Positions 1-9,767 of a DNA stretch of 64,000 nt are shown in pieces. Positions within the stretch are counted from its first letter, which is position 1. Each line of letters begins with the position of its first letter. A program made the translations under genes and the position numbers. The stretch is from an uncultured bacterium (GTDB lineage Bacteria; Cyanobacteriota; Vampirovibrionia; Gastranaerophilales; Gastranaerophilaceae): assembly GCA_902801985.1 (NCBI GenBank), contig CADCKD010000015.1:1-64000 (forward strand), given 5' to 3'. The notes beneath the pieces are model-generated. The model was not told the origin of the DNA, searched no databases, and worked only from the letters and a program-made list of their open reading frames with translations.

Positions 1-366
1 TCGGTATTTACCGTTTCTATCAACTAAATCCTGCATCATAAGTTTATGTGCTTTTAGTAAATCTTTCTCTTTGTATGGATTAAGGGATAAAAGCAAATCA
101 TAAGCCTGAATAGAATTTTTTACTTCCTTAATCTCATTTGGATTTCCAAGTACATGTTTGCCGTCAATTATTGCCGTAATTTGTTTTAAGCTCAAACTGT
201 TGTTTTCAATAGCCAAAGATGAATGGATGGTTTTTATCCTATTTTCTTTCCGCAATTGAATATGATACGGATTATCCTGAAGATAATTTATTTCTCCGAT
301 TTTTTCCGAGATATTAGAAATAAGCTCAATTATTTTTGATGTAATTTCAAATGGCGGTTTATACAT
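1..366 (-). CDS. Fic/DOC family protein, N-terminal part (cut by window edge)
   Basis: The 122 codons present read from an ATG at 364-366 leftward with no stop. Fic proteins transfer AMP or related groups onto target proteins. The translation has the Fic N-terminal helical region. Around residues 50-55 it contains SLAIEN, which fits the (S/T)xxxE(G/N) inhibitory-helix motif of class II Fic proteins, in which the Glu blocks the ATP site of the same chain. The catalytic HPFxxGNG loop would lie beyond the window edge and cannot be seen. It is divergent from the helicase gene, with 80 bases between them, and sits beside a defence operon. Fic proteins also occur as toxins and as general regulators, so the role is open. 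Confidence 0.75.
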   Translation of the reverse strand, partial: MYKPPFEITSKIIELISNISEKIGEINYLQDNPYHIQLRKENRIKTIHSSLAIENNSLSLKQITAIIDGKHVLGNPNEIKEVKNSIQAYDLLLSLNPYKEKDLLKAHKLMMQDLVDRNGKYR

Positions 367-446
367 TTTGAAACTTTCCAATTATTGATAACTTTGAATA
401 CCTTTATTTTACCATAAAACAATATTCATGATATACTCAACCTAGG

Positions 447-3400
447 ATGGCAACTTTAAAAGATATATGTGAATATTATATTGATTGTGTTGGAAATGAA
501 GGTATCAGTGTTTCATTATATTCTACATCTAGAAAAACTGTTCCAGATTATATTGATTTAAAAACTTTTCCAAAAACAAAAGAAAATTTAGAGCAAATTG
601 ATATTTCTTTGTATATTAATAATTTTCGTGGTGCGAATTTTTATATAGGTTATCCTACATATTCAAGAGAAGTTCAATCAAAAAATGGAAATGTTTTTTA
701 CAAGTTGGAGCCAATTCTTTTATTCAAACTAAATATAAATAGTAGTACCTTAGATATAGAATCACCACTAATAAATTTTGATGCTGTTAAATCTTTATGT
801 GGAAGTTCTGGAAGTCAGATAATTAATGATGTAATTAACATGGAACAAGCTTTAGGGTTATATGATAATTCCGAAATGTTTGATATTGATAATTTAGTGC
901 AAAAGTTAAAAAATATAACCCCAAATTGGGAATGGAAAGAAAAAACAGAGAATCTTACTGAAATTAATGAAAGTGGTATATTTGAGAATTCAATACTTGT
1001 CCATGTAGAACAAAGTACGTATACTCAAGGATTGGTGCAAGAATTAAAAGAACTGTCTAAATTAACAGATGCAAACATAAAAGGTACTGCTTTAGAAATT
1101 TTATTAGATCAAAATGTTAATAATACTAACAATACAACTTATCCGATATTAGAAGTATTACCTTTGAATGAAGAACAACGAAATGCTGTTAAATCAGCAC
1201 TATCCAATCCTGTCACAATAATAACAGGACCTCCCGGAACTGGAAAATCACAAGTTATAGGAAATATTATTATAAATGCTGTCTTAAATAATAAGAAAGT
1301 TTTATTTGCTAGTAAAAATAATAAAGCTGTTGACGTTATTGATGAAAGAATAAATCAAATTGGAGATAGACCTATACTTCTAAGACAAGGAAGTAATAAA
1401 TATAGTCATAATTTAGCAAAATATTTATTATCGTTACTACAATTAAATGGTACTCCTGAATTAATAGAAGAATTTGAAGAAAAGTATTCAGAATATAACA
1501 AAATTCAAAAGAAACTTACTGAATTAAAAGAAACTGCAATTAAAGTAAAGAATTATAGAAACGAAGTTGACGAAGCCGATCAAAGAGTAACATCTTTTAG
1601 AATTAAACAAGGACAAGAATTTATCGATAATTTTGAAAAAATTAATCTTGCTGATATAAATCATTTTATTCTTGAATTTGATAAAATATTGACTTCAGTT
1701 GATACCAATAAGTTTAATTGGATTAATAAATTTATATGGAAGTTAGTTGCAAAAAAAAGAATAAAATATTTTGAAACTAATCTCAAAATATTAAAAAATA
1801 ATGCAGAAATAATTAATATTGATTTGTCCAATCTTCCTGAAAAATATGATATTTTAAATATCAATGATTATTACGATTCAGTAGATGATTGTAAAGAACA
1901 ATTAAACCAACTATTTAAATATAAAGAATATTTACGAAAAGTCCATAAACTACAAAAAATGCCAACATTAGAAGAAATAAATCGTTCTATTTTTGAATGT
2001 AACAATAAAATTCTATGTCTGTCTAAAAGAATATGGCAATTATACTTAATAAAACAATCTATGAGTCTATCTAAAGGACAAAGGAAAAATTTAAGTGCTT
2101 TTGTACCATTAATGAAAGAAATTATTAATATAAATGATAATGGAGAAGGATACTTAACAAAATTACAATCAAGTCAGTATGCACAGTTATTAAAAGATTG
2201 TTCGGATATGTTACCATGTTGGGCTGTTACATCACTTTCTGCTAAAAGTGGAAAAATTCCATTTATAAAAAATTATTACGATATAGTTGTTTTTGACGAG
2301 GCAAGTCAGTGTGATATTGCATCAGCAATTCCATTATTATATAGGGCAAAACAAATGGTAATAATTGGAGATCCAAAACAGTTATCACATATTACAAATT
2401 TACGATTATCCGATGAAAAAAACTTGAGGTTAAAACACAAATTTTCTGTTGAAGATGCAAGATTTTCATATGTAACGAACTCTCTGTATAATGTTGCGGA
2501 AGGTGTAGTTAATTCACATGAAGAAATTATTTCATTAAAAGAGCATTATCGTTCAAATTCTGACATTATAAATTTTTCAAATCAGGAATTTTATAATAAT
2601 AGTTTAAGAATCGCCACATCAGTAAATGATCTGCATTCTTCAACTGAAATTGCTCACCCAATTATATGGGAAAATATTGTTGGCGAATCAAAAAGGCCTT
2701 CTTCTGGTGGTTTGTTAAATATTCAAGAAGCGATAGCTGTTGTAGATAAACTACGGGAAATATTAATAGAGAATAGTTATATCGGTACTATTGGTGTTGT
2801 ATCTCCATTTAGAGCTCAGGTAAATAAAATAAGGGAGATTATTCACAATGATACTGATTTAGTATCAAGAATGAACTCAGTCAATTTGTTAATTAATACA
2901 GCACATGGTTTTCAAGGTGATGAAAGGGACATAATTATATTTTCTCCGGTTGTATCGGATAATATAACAAGTGGTGCGGCATTATTTTTAAGTAAGGAAG
3001 AAAATGTGTTCAATGTTGCAATAACAAGAGCAAGAGCTCATTTAATTATAATTGGCAATAAATATGCATGTTTGAAATCCGGAATACCATATTTAGAAAA
3101 ATTCACGCAATACGTTATTGATTTGGAAGATAAGTATAGCAACAAATATCCTGAAGTTTCAAACGATGAATTAGTCTCTGAATTAGAAGAAATGTTTTAT
3201 AATAAATTGCTTATTAACAATATAAATGTAATTCCTCAATATCAAGCTTGTGGGTATTCTTTAGATTTTGCTTTAATTACACCAAAAGGGAATAAACTGG
3301 ATATTGAATTAGATGGAAAAAATTATCATAAACAATGGAATGGTGAGATATTAAATGCCGATAGAATTAGAGAACAAAGATTATATAATGATAACTGGTC

Positions 3401-3488
3401 AATAATGCGTTTTTGGGCATATGAAATTATTAATCATTCGGACACTTGTATAAAAAAGATACAAAAGTGGCTTGATATTAATAGTTAA
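447..3488 (+). CDS. SF1 (UPF1/DNA2-like) helicase with C-terminal DUF559/Vsr-like nuclease domain
   Basis: This 1013-residue protein has SF1B helicase motifs: Walker A GPPGTGKS near residue 260, a long helical insertion (about 330-560), Walker B DEAS near 615, GDPKQL near 641 and the motif VI region ITRARAH near 858. The last 90 residues (LDIELDG near 951, then an H, a D..R pattern and RFWAYEI) resemble the DUF559/Vsr-type PD-(D/E)xK nuclease fold. Such a fusion could unwind and cut nucleic acid. Similar single-protein helicase-Vsr systems (the Hhe type) are known in phage defence, but the N-terminus here does not look like DUF4011 to me. It is convergent with the K+ channel gene, 16 bases apart. 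A TATACT hexamer lies 9 bases before the ATG, so the leader would be very short. Helicase call firm, nuclease call good, defence role inferred. Confidence 0.85.
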   Translation: MATLKDICEYYIDCVGNEGISVSLYSTSRKTVPDYIDLKTFPKTKENLEQIDISLYINNFRGANFYIGYPTYSREVQSKNGNVFYKLEPILLFKLNINSSTLDIESPLINFDAVKSLCGSSGSQIINDVINMEQALGLYDNSEMFDIDNLVQKLKNITPNWEWKEKTENLTEINESGIFENSILVHVEQSTYTQGLVQELKELSKLTDANIKGTALEILLDQNVNNTNNTTYPILEVLPLNEEQRNAVKSALSNPVTIITGPPGTGKSQVIGNIIINAVLNNKKVLFASKNNKAVDVIDERINQIGDRPILLRQGSNKYSHNLAKYLLSLLQLNGTPELIEEFEEKYSEYNKIQKKLTELKETAIKVKNYRNEVDEADQRVTSFRIKQGQEFIDNFEKINLADINHFILEFDKILTSVDTNKFNWINKFIWKLVAKKRIKYFETNLKILKNNAEIINIDLSNLPEKYDILNINDYYDSVDDCKEQLNQLFKYKEYLRKVHKLQKMPTLEEINRSIFECNNKILCLSKRIWQLYLIKQSMSLSKGQRKNLSAFVPLMKEIININDNGEGYLTKLQSSQYAQLLKDCSDMLPCWAVTSLSAKSGKIPFIKNYYDIVVFDEASQCDIASAIPLLYRAKQMVIIGDPKQLSHITNLRLSDEKNLRLKHKFSVEDARFSYVTNSLYNVAEGVVNSHEEIISLKEHYRSNSDIINFSNQEFYNNSLRIATSVNDLHSSTEIAHPIIWENIVGESKRPSSGGLLNIQEAIAVVDKLREILIENSYIGTIGVVSPFRAQVNKIREIIHNDTDLVSRMNSVNLLINTAHGFQGDERDIIIFSPVVSDNITSGAALFLSKEENVFNVAITRARAHLIIIGNKYACLKSGIPYLEKFTQYVIDLEDKYSNKYPEVSNDELVSELEEMFYNKLLINNINVIPQYQACGYSLDFALITPKGNKLDIELDGKNYHKQWNGEILNADRIREQRLYNDNWSIMRFWAYEIINHSDTCIKKIQKWLDINS

Positions 3489-3504
3489 AAATGATTATTC
3501 CTTT

Positions 3505-4191
3505 TTATTTTTTGTTTTGATATTCATTTAAAAATTCAGCAGTCAAAATACTTGTTGGAAGTGCAAATAGCATTATCCCGATTAAAACTATAATACTTGA
3601 TAAAATTTTACCAAAAGGAGTTATCGGATAAACATCTCCATAACCAACAGTAGTAAATGTTACTAATGACCACCAAAAAGAGTCTAAAATATTATGAAAA
3701 GCATCAGGTTGTGCGTCTGCCTCTGCATAAAACATCAAAAAAGAACTTATGAACATTAACAAAAGCAGCACACCGAATATGCTTATCAATTCATATCTTT
3801 TCTTGCAAATTACCCTGCCTATCATTTGTAATGCATCAAAATAACGTGCTAATTTGAACATTCTGAGAATTCTCAATAACCTGAAAGTCCTTAATATTCT
3901 CAAATCTAATCCCTTTAAAGGCAAATAGAATGGTAAAATAGCAAGTAAATCTATTATCATCAAAGGTTTTAAAGCATCCTTTAATTTCTCCATTGATATT
4001 AAACGCAGGATATATTCAATCGTAAATATGATTACAGAAATTAATTCAATTTGATTAAATAAAGTCTTGTATTGCAAATATATTGTTTTATCTGTTTCAA
4101 AACCAAGACAAACGATATTTATAATAATGATTATTACTAAAAATATTTCACAAATTTTGTTATTTAAAAATTTATCAATTTGTTTTTTCAT
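3505..4191 (-). CDS. Voltage-gated K+ channel (six-TM, KvAP-like)
   Basis: The 228-residue protein has the full Kv layout. Hydrophobic segments S1-S3 span about residues 13-90. The S4 sensor, about 97-116, has Arg/Lys at roughly every third position (RILRTFRLLRILRMFKLAR). S5 is near 135-155, and the pore loop carries the K+ selectivity filter TVGYGD at 181-186, followed by S6. There is no cytoplasmic RCK/TrkA-N domain. The gene starts 10 bases after the stop of the Shango-like helicase on the same strand, with a TAGG-type ribosome site in the gap, so it is probably co-transcribed with that operon. It could be an ordinary K+ channel or a membrane effector of the defence operon. The channel identity is certain; the link to defence is inferred. 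Confidence 0.93.
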   Translation of the reverse strand: MKKQIDKFLNNKICEIFLVIIIIINIVCLGFETDKTIYLQYKTLFNQIELISVIIFTIEYILRLISMEKLKDALKPLMIIDLLAILPFYLPLKGLDLRILRTFRLLRILRMFKLARYFDALQMIGRVICKKRYELISIFGVLLLLMFISSFLMFYAEADAQPDAFHNILDSFWWSLVTFTTVGYGDVYPITPFGKILSSIIVLIGIMLFALPTSILTAEFLNEYQNKK

Positions 4192-4201
4192 ACCTATATT
4201 C

Positions 4202-6337
4202 CTACAAATTATCTATAAATTCCTTTGCTCCATTAAAATCCAGACATTGTTGTTCATATGCTTTATTTAGGATATCATCCGGTAACAAATGGTCAAATTT
4301 CTTTTTATATTTTAAAGGTCTATCAATTAAATTAATTATTAAATTTTTGTCTAACATTGAAAAATCAATTGATTTTAATGTTTCAATTAGTTCTTGTTTC
4401 CCACAATACGAACAATATCCAATTCCGCCATCTTCAATATCTACACCACAATATTTAAAAAGTAAACCTATTGTATTTTGTATTCGAGTTCCTTCTAATA
4501 CTGTTAGAATATTACTATCATTCGTTTTTACATAAGTTTTATAATTTTCAAAGCCTTCTTCCAAAATTGGAATTGATGCTTGAGATAAATATTTCGGAAC
4601 ATAACAATTTTCATAAATTTCTAACATCTTTTGATGAATTTCTCTATGTACATTTTGAATTCCGCCGTTGAATTTAATAGGTTTTTTCCCATATGCTTTT
4701 TTGACAATGATTGTTTGAATTTTATTCTTAAACTCAACTATTTCCCATAGTTTTCCTGCTAAAAGGAAATGACTTCCCTCTTTTAAGAATAATAAATTTC
4801 CTCCGGATATTTGTCCTATCTCTTTACCGTTACAAACCACTTTCCAATCCTTTGGAGTCATAAACGCAGCATAAAATTCGTAATTTTCAACAATTCTCTC
4901 TCCCAGTTTACTTAATGTTATTATTCCATCGGTCATTTGATAAATAATTTCATCTGAGTTGAGTTTTTGCAATATGGCGATATAATCCTCTTTTGAAAAA
5001 TAATGATTAAACGATATATCTGCAATATTATGATATATTTTAGAAGCATCAGCTCCACCAGTTTGTCCTAGGTATGATAAAATTTGATGAACAAAAGTTG
5101 AATAATCAAAAGTATCTGTTTCAAGTGGTTCACTAAATCCTTTTAACATCAACTCTACAATAGCAATACTTTGGACTAATTGAACTCTTAACTTATCCTG
5201 CCAAGTAGCTTTATCATCAATAGCATTTTCTTCAATATAAAATCTAAATTCTTTTCTTGCATTTTCTTTTCTGCCGCAACGACCAAGTCGCTGTACCATA
5301 GAAGCAACAGAGAATGGTGGAGCTAAAAATATTACTCTGTCAATATTTCCAATATCAATTCCTAACTCTAATGTATTTGTGCAAAATACAGAAATATTTG
5401 ATTCTTTTTTTAATAAGTCCTCGCATTGTTCTCTGATATTTTTAGCCAAAGATCCATGATGGATATAAAAATTGTTCGGATATTTGTTTTCAGATGCAAT
5501 ATTTTGCATTGAATCACAGTATTCTTCCAGTGTCATTTTTGCATTAGCAAATATCAAATTTTTTTCTTGTTTAATGACCTTAAATAAATCCTGTTTCAAT
5601 TCAGAAAATTCATCTTTATCCACACCAACAACTGGAGGTGTACTTTCATAACATTTTATTAGACCAACAGTATCTTTTGATTTATCGTTATCTTCAATTA
5701 TTTTCACAGAAGTAGAATTATTTGGATTTAACCATTTTGCAATATCTGAAAGATTACTTATTGTTGCAGATAACGCAATTTTATAAGGATGTATTTCAAC
5801 TGTATGTTCCAATCGGTTAATTAAACTCTTTAATTGAGAACCTCTTTCATTACCAATAAAACTGTGTATTTCATCAATTACAATATATTCTAAATTTTTA
5901 AATAATGGTCCTAAAAATTCTGTTTTATTCAAAAATAAAGATTCAATGGACTCTGGAGTTATAAGCAATATACCAGCCGGATTTTTAATTAGTGTAGCCT
6001 TTTTTGATTGATTTGCATCTCCATGCCATTTGGTAATTGGAAAGTCTATATGTTTACATAGAGCCTCTATTCTTGAAAATTGGTCGTTAATTAAAGCTTT
6101 TAATGGTGAAATATATAATATTTTTACCGAATCTTTTCCTCTATCAGCTATTTGCGAAATTATCGGCAAAAAAGCTGCTTCTGTTTTTCCACTTGCTGTT
6201 GGTGCAGATATTATCATATCGCTCGGAGAATTAATCATATGAACAATTGCTTCATCTTGAATTGGTCTGAAATTTTCCCATTTCATTTCATGAATAACTT
6301 TTTGTATTTTTTTATTTAATAAATAAAAAGGTTCCAT
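4202..6337 (-). CDS. sngC: Shango helicase SngC (Lhr-like DExH helicase)
   Basis: This is a 711-residue SF2 helicase. Motif I is TASGKT with Lys51, motif II is DEIH at 155-158, motif III is SAT at about 190-192, and the motif VI region reads QRLGRCGRK. The overall layout is that of Lhr-like helicases. In Shango, a three-gene anti-phage system, a TerB protein, an ATPase and a helicase act together; the mechanism is not settled to my knowledge. The start codon overlaps the sngB stop by one base (TAATG), indicating translational coupling. The assignment to Shango rests on the domain trio and gene order, not on a profile search. Confidence 0.85.
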   Translation of the reverse strand: MEPFYLLNKKIQKVIHEMKWENFRPIQDEAIVHMINSPSDMIISAPTASGKTEAAFLPIISQIADRGKDSVKILYISPLKALINDQFSRIEALCKHIDFPITKWHGDANQSKKATLIKNPAGILLITPESIESLFLNKTEFLGPLFKNLEYIVIDEIHSFIGNERGSQLKSLINRLEHTVEIHPYKIALSATISNLSDIAKWLNPNNSTSVKIIEDNDKSKDTVGLIKCYESTPPVVGVDKDEFSELKQDLFKVIKQEKNLIFANAKMTLEEYCDSMQNIASENKYPNNFYIHHGSLAKNIREQCEDLLKKESNISVFCTNTLELGIDIGNIDRVIFLAPPFSVASMVQRLGRCGRKENARKEFRFYIEENAIDDKATWQDKLRVQLVQSIAIVELMLKGFSEPLETDTFDYSTFVHQILSYLGQTGGADASKIYHNIADISFNHYFSKEDYIAILQKLNSDEIIYQMTDGIITLSKLGERIVENYEFYAAFMTPKDWKVVCNGKEIGQISGGNLLFLKEGSHFLLAGKLWEIVEFKNKIQTIIVKKAYGKKPIKFNGGIQNVHREIHQKMLEIYENCYVPKYLSQASIPILEEGFENYKTYVKTNDSNILTVLEGTRIQNTIGLLFKYCGVDIEDGGIGYCSYCGKQELIETLKSIDFSMLDKNLIINLIDRPLKYKKKFDHLLPDDILNKAYEQQCLDFNGAKEFIDNL

Positions 6338-7611
6338 TATTCTCCTAAAGTTAATGATACTAATTCTTCATCAATTGGTTCTTTATCCTCTTGAATTTGT
6401 ACTCCTGATAAATAATTTGAGATATTTGTATCTGGATAATTTTGTAGTTGACTTAATAAACCTATAAATGCTTTAATAGATTCTCTTGGAGAAAGGAAGG
6501 ATTTTGCACCTAGTCTATTCATTAGCCATTGCATAAATGTTTGAATATCATTTTCAGAAACCAAATATTTCGTTTCATCATATTCTGCAAATACATTTCG
6601 TATATTTATAAATAACATGTATAATTCTTCTTGCGATAAATTTTCAAGTCTTATAACAGGTCCCGTTAGGTCTTTCATCCCTTCTTTAGCAAACGGATTA
6701 TCTGCTAAACGAGTTTCCAATGCTCCATAACTGTACATACCTTTGTATTTGTCTTCCAAAAATTCAGGTGTACCACCAAATATAAAACCAATATATTCTG
6801 TTGTTCCCTGTAAAGAATCATTTATTATATTCAAAATTCTTTCAAAGTTTTTATTTCTAATATTTGATTTAAGTCTTGCTAAAATTGCTAGTTCATCAAT
6901 ACTTACAATTAAACCAGAATATCCTGCCAATCTTACAAAACCGGCAAATAACTTTAAATATTCATAGAAATTATTGTCATCAATAATAGTTCTTACACCT
7001 AAGTCATTACGAGCATCTGTTTTCGTAGAGTATTCCGCTCTTAACCATCTTAATGCTTGTGACATTTTCATATCATCACCATTTTGGTATGCATTAATAT
7101 AAGTGGTTAATACCTTTGAAAAATCGTAACAAGCAACATATTTTTCCAACGGCATTAATTCTTTATAAATATTTTCTTCAGTAATATTTTCACTGTTTTG
7201 TAATATTTTTGATGCCCATCTCTCAATAATAGACCTCAATGCACCACCATCAGGTTTTGTTTTGGTAGACATATTTGTTATTAATTCAGAAAATAATTTT
7301 TGAGATTTTCCGTCAGAAGAACATAATACTTTTTCCGTTGTGATATCAGCAGAAACAACTACCAAATTCTTTTCATGAGCAATTAATTTTGATAAAGTTA
7401 GGAAAAATGTTTTTCCGGAGCCATATTCACCAATAATAAATCTAGTTTTTGCACCACCATCAGAAATTAAATCATAATCTTTTATCATTTCTTTAATTTC
7501 GTCGGCTCTTCCAACTTGAATATGCTGCAACCCAATTTTGGGAACTATACCCGCTTTTAGAGATTCAATAATTGCATTCTTTTCTTTTGCTTTAATTTTT
7601 ATTTTTTCCAT
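6337..7611 (-). CDS. sngB: Shango ATPase SngB (BrxD-like, DUF2791 P-loop protein)
   Basis: The 424-residue P-loop ATPase has Walker A GEYGSGKT at residues 61-68 and Walker B IVSIDE ending at Asp239-Glu240. The RADEI and GEYGSGKTFFL context is typical of the BREX-system ATP-binding family (BrxD/DUF2791), which is shared by BREX type 2 and Shango. No other BREX gene (pglX, pglZ, brxC) is in the window, so Shango is the better call. It lies 11 bases after the TerB gene and overlaps the helicase start by one base. The ATPase and helicase probably work as a DNA-engaging pair in the cytoplasm. Confidence 0.85.
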   Translation of the reverse strand: MEKIKIKAKEKNAIIESLKAGIVPKIGLQHIQVGRADEIKEMIKDYDLISDGGAKTRFIIGEYGSGKTFFLTLSKLIAHEKNLVVVSADITTEKVLCSSDGKSQKLFSELITNMSTKTKPDGGALRSIIERWASKILQNSENITEENIYKELMPLEKYVACYDFSKVLTTYINAYQNGDDMKMSQALRWLRAEYSTKTDARNDLGVRTIIDDNNFYEYLKLFAGFVRLAGYSGLIVSIDELAILARLKSNIRNKNFERILNIINDSLQGTTEYIGFIFGGTPEFLEDKYKGMYSYGALETRLADNPFAKEGMKDLTGPVIRLENLSQEELYMLFINIRNVFAEYDETKYLVSENDIQTFMQWLMNRLGAKSFLSPRESIKAFIGLLSQLQNYPDTNISNYLSGVQIQEDKEPIDEELVSLTLGE

Positions 7612-7622
7612 TTATTCATTCC

Positions 7623-9767
7623 TTATTTTCTTATTAAATTAACAACATCTTCATTTACAATATAAACATCATTATCTTCTTCTACAAGAAAATCACCGTA
7701 CTCTTCTTCTGACCATTCATTAATTTCATCAATAGCACTACTTAACATTACTCCTTTATTTTGAATGATATTAAGTAATTCATTGCGAGTCCAATTTCCT
7801 TTTTCAATTATGATATTTATAATACTTTGCAAGCCGCTTTCCATCTCTGTTTTATCTTCATCTTCTAATGAAACCGTTTCTATAGGTTCAGACTTTAATA
7901 CCTCTGTCTGCTCGTCTGCAAAAATTTCTTGTAATACATTGTGAATTTCAGATGTATTAATTTTAATTTTTTCTAATTTTTCAGTATCTAATTTTAGTTC
8001 AACTTTTTCATCTGTTTCAATTTCAGTAGGTATTTTAGAACCTTTTTTCTTTATAGATGTTCCTTTTTCTACTGTTACAACGTCATCATTACTATTTATA
8101 AGTTCTGATAATGTTGAATTCAAATAATCATCAGAAAAGTCTAGTTGTTTAAATATTTTTTGTAAGATTTTTAATTCACTATCTTTCACTATTCCGTCAG
8201 CCATCGCAACAGAGATAATATATTTTGCAATAGTTTCTTTACCTGTATCATCAAGCATTTTAATAAGTTTTTTGACCGTTTCACTTGTATTAATTGCTTT
8301 TGTATGAACAAGCAACTCACCTCGCATTTGCAAACGATATCTTTCCGATGGTGACAAATTAAATTCTTTTTTTATGTAGTTTTCAATATAAGCAATTTCT
8401 ACTTGCAGTAACTCTTTATCTTCTAATGCAATCTGATAACCAATATCTGTAAATAATGAGGCTATTTGATAATCAATAGGAGACAATTTCTCCGGATATT
8501 GACTTTTGTAGATAGAAACTAATGTATCTTTTTTATAAGGTTTTTTATCAATATTTACATTCGGTTCTATTTCATATCCAAGAGCTTCGCAAGCATCTAC
8601 TATTAAAGTTGATTGCCTTAGTGTCGCTTTATCTTGAATTTTGAATCCCAAATTTTCAGCAATTGCACCTACATTAGAAATAGATTTTTCACCAAAATTA
8701 AACTTGTCGTTAGAGTAATTAATATTACTTCTTAATTTTGAAGGCAAATATGCAAGTTTTTCAATTTCAGTCAAAGGATCAGCAGAACTATCAAATTTTT
8801 TAACTGACTGTTTAATTTCATCTTTTATTATTTTGCGAGCCTGATTCCAAGAACGTTTAAGCTTTGTAGATGGCACTATAGCTTCATATGAAATTGAATT
8901 TGTTGTTCTATAATACCCCATAGCCATATAATAGTTATAATTTTGCAATTTAGTAGTATATATTTCCCCTTCATCAAGCCCTTCAAGTATTTTGTCAAAA
9001 TAATATGATAGCAATTCATTCTTTCTATCACTTAAATTGTTGTATTCATTATTATTTAAAAACTGATAAGGAGAAAATTTTACTTGATATTGTCCGCTTG
9101 GAGTTAAATTTTTTATTATTGAATTATATGCAGGATTATACATATATTCTTGTTCATTATTTTTGAAAAATACTAATATTTTATCTATTTCATCTAAAGA
9201 AAAACTCCTAATTGATAACACTAAATAAGTTATTAAGTCATATCCATACCTTAATCTCTTAAATTTATTTACTAAGTCTATAACTTCAAATAAAACTTCC
9301 TTTTGATCCTGTTTTTCTACTAGTGCTCTATATTCTAAACCATAATAATAAATGTAAGCATACCCTAATTCTTCAATAAAGGGTTTACCATCAGCTAACC
9401 ACTTTATAAAATAACCTTGTTGAGTTTTACTTATCTGATTATAATTCGGCCAGTAATTTAAACCCTCTGATGGTGTAACTCCAAAACTAGGATTCGATTT
9501 GATATTAATTGCAAAGGGCATATCTGATTTTGAATCACAAGTATAGAAGATTGAATTTGTAATAGTAAATCCAAATAAATTGACAGTATCAGATTTGGAA
9601 TGAAATTTAAGTTTTGGAGTTGAACTCCTATAATAACTATTATATGTATTATAAGTAGGAGTTGAATACGAATTTTCTTGATAAGAAATACTGCCTTTAT
9701 TATTTTTGCTACTATTTGCTGCACTTACTATAATAATTATTAAAATAACAAAAAATAAAAAGCCCAT
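7623..9767 (-). CDS. sngA: Shango TerB-domain protein SngA
   Basis: The 714-residue protein begins with a hydrophobic anchor (about residues 2-18). A TerB_N domain follows near 90-160; its WP.Y..IS..QQGYF..WLADG and YYYGLEYRAL signatures are clear. A central TerB-like helical domain lies around 430-560 (ADGIVKDSELKIL), then an acidic and Lys-rich linker, and a TerB_C domain at the end. TerB proteins are associated with membranes and stress or phage responses. As first gene of the operon it has an AGGAG site 8 bases before the ATG. The upstream 477 bases have no other gene, so the operon promoter should be there. The anchor suggests the system assembles at the inner membrane, which fits the K+ channel encoded at the operon end. 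Confidence 0.85.
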   Translation of the reverse strand: MGFLFFVILIIIIVSAANSSKNNKGSISYQENSYSTPTYNTYNSYYRSSTPKLKFHSKSDTVNLFGFTITNSIFYTCDSKSDMPFAINIKSNPSFGVTPSEGLNYWPNYNQISKTQQGYFIKWLADGKPFIEELGYAYIYYYGLEYRALVEKQDQKEVLFEVIDLVNKFKRLRYGYDLITYLVLSIRSFSLDEIDKILVFFKNNEQEYMYNPAYNSIIKNLTPSGQYQVKFSPYQFLNNNEYNNLSDRKNELLSYYFDKILEGLDEGEIYTTKLQNYNYYMAMGYYRTTNSISYEAIVPSTKLKRSWNQARKIIKDEIKQSVKKFDSSADPLTEIEKLAYLPSKLRSNINYSNDKFNFGEKSISNVGAIAENLGFKIQDKATLRQSTLIVDACEALGYEIEPNVNIDKKPYKKDTLVSIYKSQYPEKLSPIDYQIASLFTDIGYQIALEDKELLQVEIAYIENYIKKEFNLSPSERYRLQMRGELLVHTKAINTSETVKKLIKMLDDTGKETIAKYIISVAMADGIVKDSELKILQKIFKQLDFSDDYLNSTLSELINSNDDVVTVEKGTSIKKKGSKIPTEIETDEKVELKLDTEKLEKIKINTSEIHNVLQEIFADEQTEVLKSEPIETVSLEDEDKTEMESGLQSIINIIIEKGNWTRNELLNIIQNKGVMLSSAIDEINEWSEEEYGDFLVEEDNDVYIVNEDVVNLIRK

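Noticed and set aside
4202-7611. BREX type 2 assignment for the ATPase and helicase
   Set aside because: No pglX, pglZ, pglW or brxC is present, while the TerB partner fits Shango.
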